Below the pieces are notes generated by a model, which was given only the letters and a program-made list of their open reading frames with translations, was not told the origin of the DNA and did not search any database. A DNA stretch of 64,000 nucleotides, taken from assembly GCA_964036315.1 (NCBI GenBank), contig OZ038517.1:22790083-22854082 (forward strand). Direction: 5' to 3'. Position 1 is the first letter of the stretch. Each line of letters opens with the position of its first letter. Origin of the DNA: Acanthosepion esculentum. Its lineage: Eukaryota > Mollusca > Cephalopoda > Sepiida > Sepiidae. Positions 61,640-64,000 of this stretch are shown here, one piece after another. The position numbers were made by a program, and so were the translations under genes.

Positions 61640-62560
61640 GCCAAACAAATCAGAGATCACATGGGGAAATCTTAATCATTCATCAGGAAATCCAAGGATT
61701 CAGATTATACCCATCCTCCTCAATGTTGTCAATTTTTTTTTTCTTTTTAAGCAAGAAAATTCCTGGATCTTCATTGCTGGGGTTTGGCATCTCTAAATGA
61801 AAGAACACTATAGAAACCATAATTTTTTTTTATTTTCAATTTTTGCAAGGGAGTTAATTTGAAGAAAAAAATTATTAAATTCCTGCTATAAATTTGACCA
61901 ACAAATACATTTTCATGATAACCATAATTTTTGTTTACCAAATTTATCTGCAAAGAATCCCAAGTCAGAAAGGCGCAATTACAAAACATTTTCATGCCTG
62001 CTAGTCAAAAATTTGTCTTTCTTTGCCTAATTTTACAGTAAGTCATGTAGATATCATTGCTTTTTTTAGTGTCTTTGATCAACATAAGAAATATTTAAAT
62101 TTATTGATTATTAAAGTAAAATTAAATAAAATTTATTGGATAAAACTAGAATCTGTAGTGATATTTTTTGCCTTAATCAGCAGATCAAAAGAAATTGTCT
62201 CCAGGGTTACAACTAAAAAAAAAAAGTATTAGAAACACTTCTTTAACATATAACCTCCTGGTGTCAGTTTAAACTTATGCCTCCTCTGATACATCTAAAC
62301 TATAATTGTTAAAGTAAGCTAATATTCTTCCTTTATAAAGGGCAATAACTTAAAATACTTCTGAGTTACTTCCCCTGTCTGGAATATGAGCGTGGTACTC
62401 TGAATTAAACATGGTGGCAAGATGACACGCACGTGGAAATCATTGTTTCAATCCATGCAATCCTTGCTGTTCTCAGACAGTGAATGAATAAAAGTTGTTT
62501 ATTTATGTATTAAATTACACTTGTCTTTTATTTTCATTGGTTTTTGTTCATTTCAACAGC
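61640..62560. other. AT-rich DNA, nothing recognised
   Basis: No pol-like sequence continues upstream of the gypsy RT start, and no LTR pair was seen. AATAAAAG near 62488 is isolated. Confidence 0.4.
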
Positions 62561-62799
62561 CTGGGATATAACTGTAATTTTGGAGAGTGAAAATTTCACT
62601 AAGATATATTGGAAATTTTTCAGGTTTTTATCTGAAATCAAGAAAAAACAAACTTTAAGCAAAATGGTCACAAGATAGGGAAAAATAAGACGTCAGTTTA
62701 ATCCATATCCTCTTGGTATCAGTTTAAAATGACACCCCTTTGTTTTTTCTATATATATATATATTCAACCATATAGCTAAGTTATAATTATTGACTATA

Positions 62800-63235
62800 A
62801 TTTAGAACAAAAATTTCACTGAAATATGTTGGAAAATTAAAAAAAAAGTTTTCATGTCAAACCAAGAAAATACATATTTTAAGCAATATGGTCAGTGTAA
62901 CCCGGATATAAGAGAAACCCGGATATAAGATATATTTTATCTGGTCCCAAATTAGAGCCATACTTACCTAAACAAAATAGACCAAACCCGGATATAAGAT
63001 ACTTCTTATCCAGTCCCGACAACTCTCTGATATCCGGGTTACACTGTAATATATGGAAAAAAATAGGTGTGTAGTAGCTATGAAATAATAATAACTCCCT
63101 CTATGCAATCCCTTCAAAATTCGGTGAGCTGAGAGAAAAGATGCAAAGAAATATGTGAGCCTATGTGAAATTTGATTATGAGGAACTGAAACGAAACCTT
63201 TCACATAACTTCAGACACTCTTCTCCTATTTATTT
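62800..63235 (+). repeat. Dispersed repeat carrying a MITE
   Basis: Same repeat as 57020-57300, with the CAGTGTAACC MITE inserted. A more distant copy is at 62570-62720 (GAAAATTTCACTAAGATATA). Confidence 0.85.
62893..63046. mobile_element. 154-bp MITE with CAGTGTAACC termini
   Basis: CAGTGTAACCCGGATATAAG at the left, CTCTGATATCCGGGTTACAC and TG at the right, TA on the right flank. It is in opposite orientation to 10111-10247; a 17-bp partial duplication of the left end (ACCCGGATATAAGA, 62900 and 62919) explains the greater length. Confidence 0.88.
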
Positions 63236-63239
63236 AAAG

Positions 63240-64000
63240 TTTCTGCTCATTTTATATCAAAAGGAATTTTGCATAGGCTACTTTTTCTTTCTCAGCTCAC
63301 CGGCCAATCTCTGTGAAGTCAAGGTTTTCATTGGTCCAAAGAAAATTTCACATAGGCTCACAAATTTCTTTCCATCTTTTTCTTCAGTTTGCCCCAAATT
63401 TAAGAGAGTGGGTAAAGGGAGTTAATATTATTTCATACTCTCTACAGGTGTCAGTTTAAACTAATGCCAGGATCATATGTGCCAAATCATTACAAGATTA
63501 CTTACTTGAAATACACTATAAATACTGACTGAATAATAGTTATACTGTCAATTTGAGCAAACCTTTTGGCATTAAATCAACACATGGAAGCAGTGTGGGA
63601 GAATCCTTTCATATAAGCTAATTTTATCATCAAAATCTGTGACAGAAAAACTGGAAAAAATTCTAATATAAAAATTATATAGTGTTAACTGTCCACTTCT
63701 TTAACAAATATGGCTTCCCCTCTATAAGTTCCCATCTTCCACAGTGAAGCCGATATAACAAGGTGGTCAAATATGATTGTTCAATTACACAAATTATGCC
63801 ACCCTCCCACACACTTGCTTCACCTAGTAGATATTACTATAAACACACAATTTTGGAGAGGACAAGAAAGTTTAGACAAGCAGAACAAGAGATATTTATG
63901 AAAAGTGACAGTATGAAAGTTTACCTGTTAATAATAATTAAAAAAATTGTTATAATTTATATTAGAAAATTTTAATAGAAATGATTGAATTTCTTTTTTT
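63240..64000. other. AT-rich DNA, nothing recognised
   Basis: No exon-like sequence or known repeat was recognised. A word pair (TTTCACATAGGCTC, AAATTTC) near 63345 echoes 63150-63170, so part may be an older copy of the same dispersed repeat. Confidence 0.4.

Larger units (their letters stand above)
58357..61640 (-). mobile_element. Ty3/gypsy-type retrotransposon pol remnant
   Basis: Minus-strand order from 61640 down: RT start (KPDGNFR; DYHILNGITKSDKYPILDIN; LSKINLVSSYYQIKMHPDE), interrupted by other elements, PLGLHEYKYMPFGLKNAASI, YTDNILIFSDD (altered YxDD box), FLGMVNFYGNLIPNFAD, RNase H segment (YQLITDSSNYAIGAALHQ), integrase (NMVHFDIIGPLPVTRR; later RTIKTVLIARKDSWLDTLPI). Stops, frameshifts, a 455-bp duplication and a nested insertion show it is dead. 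No gag, protease or LTR could be recognised. Confidence 0.9.

Noticed and set aside
58357..61640. Functional gypsy element or domesticated integrase gene
   Set aside because: The pol frame is broken many times, duplicated internally and interrupted by other repeats; no LTRs were seen.

Overview
The window is a piece of an animal nuclear genome: AT-rich, intron-containing, and dominated by (TA)n microsatellites, minisatellites and decayed transposons. The tRNA-derived SINE-like repeats, the LINE families and the very large introns of the one recognisable gene suggest a mollusc, probably a cephalopod. That placement is inference; the gene itself only says metazoan.

The only cellular gene I can support is the 3' part of a carboxypeptidase D (CPD) gene on the + strand. 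Eleven exons lie between 8866 and 47465: 8866-9018, 15710-15878, 19539-19725, 21057-21123, 27821-27967, 33197-33304, 37098-37159, 40750-40881, 42701-42889, 44165-44270 and 47194-47465. All splice phases close and give one open frame of 529 codons plus TAG. The order is: transthyretin-like domain of the preceding repeat, a last M14 carboxypeptidase-like domain, its own transthyretin-like domain, a transmembrane helix and an acidic cytosolic tail. The M14 domain keeps the HxxE zinc motif but has Arg for the third zinc ligand and Tyr for the catalytic Glu, so it should be inactive, like the third domain of vertebrate CPD. Upstream exons (signal peptide, active domains) are not in the window.

Layout. 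1-3267: (TA)n array punctuated by TCCATTAATTCTTT. 3.3-8.8 kb: TA-flanked repeats, a CpG-dense minus-strand ORF that may be an exon of another gene, LINE and mariner fragments. 8.9-47.5 kb: the CPD exons, with introns full of LINE 3' ends, MITEs, SINEs and expanded minisatellites; an assembly gap of 200 N lies at 23880-24079. 47.5-48.0 kb: CPD 3' UTR with a poly(A) signal at 48036. 48-58 kb: SINEs, a nearly full-length dead Tc1 element (50581-51996) and LINE fragments. 58.3-61.6 kb: a decayed minus-strand Ty3/gypsy pol region, internally duplicated and interrupted by a palindromic TA-flanked element. 61.6-64 kb: AT-rich DNA with a MITE and a dispersed repeat.

There is no operon, CRISPR array, rRNA or functional tRNA gene. 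No other host gene is proven.
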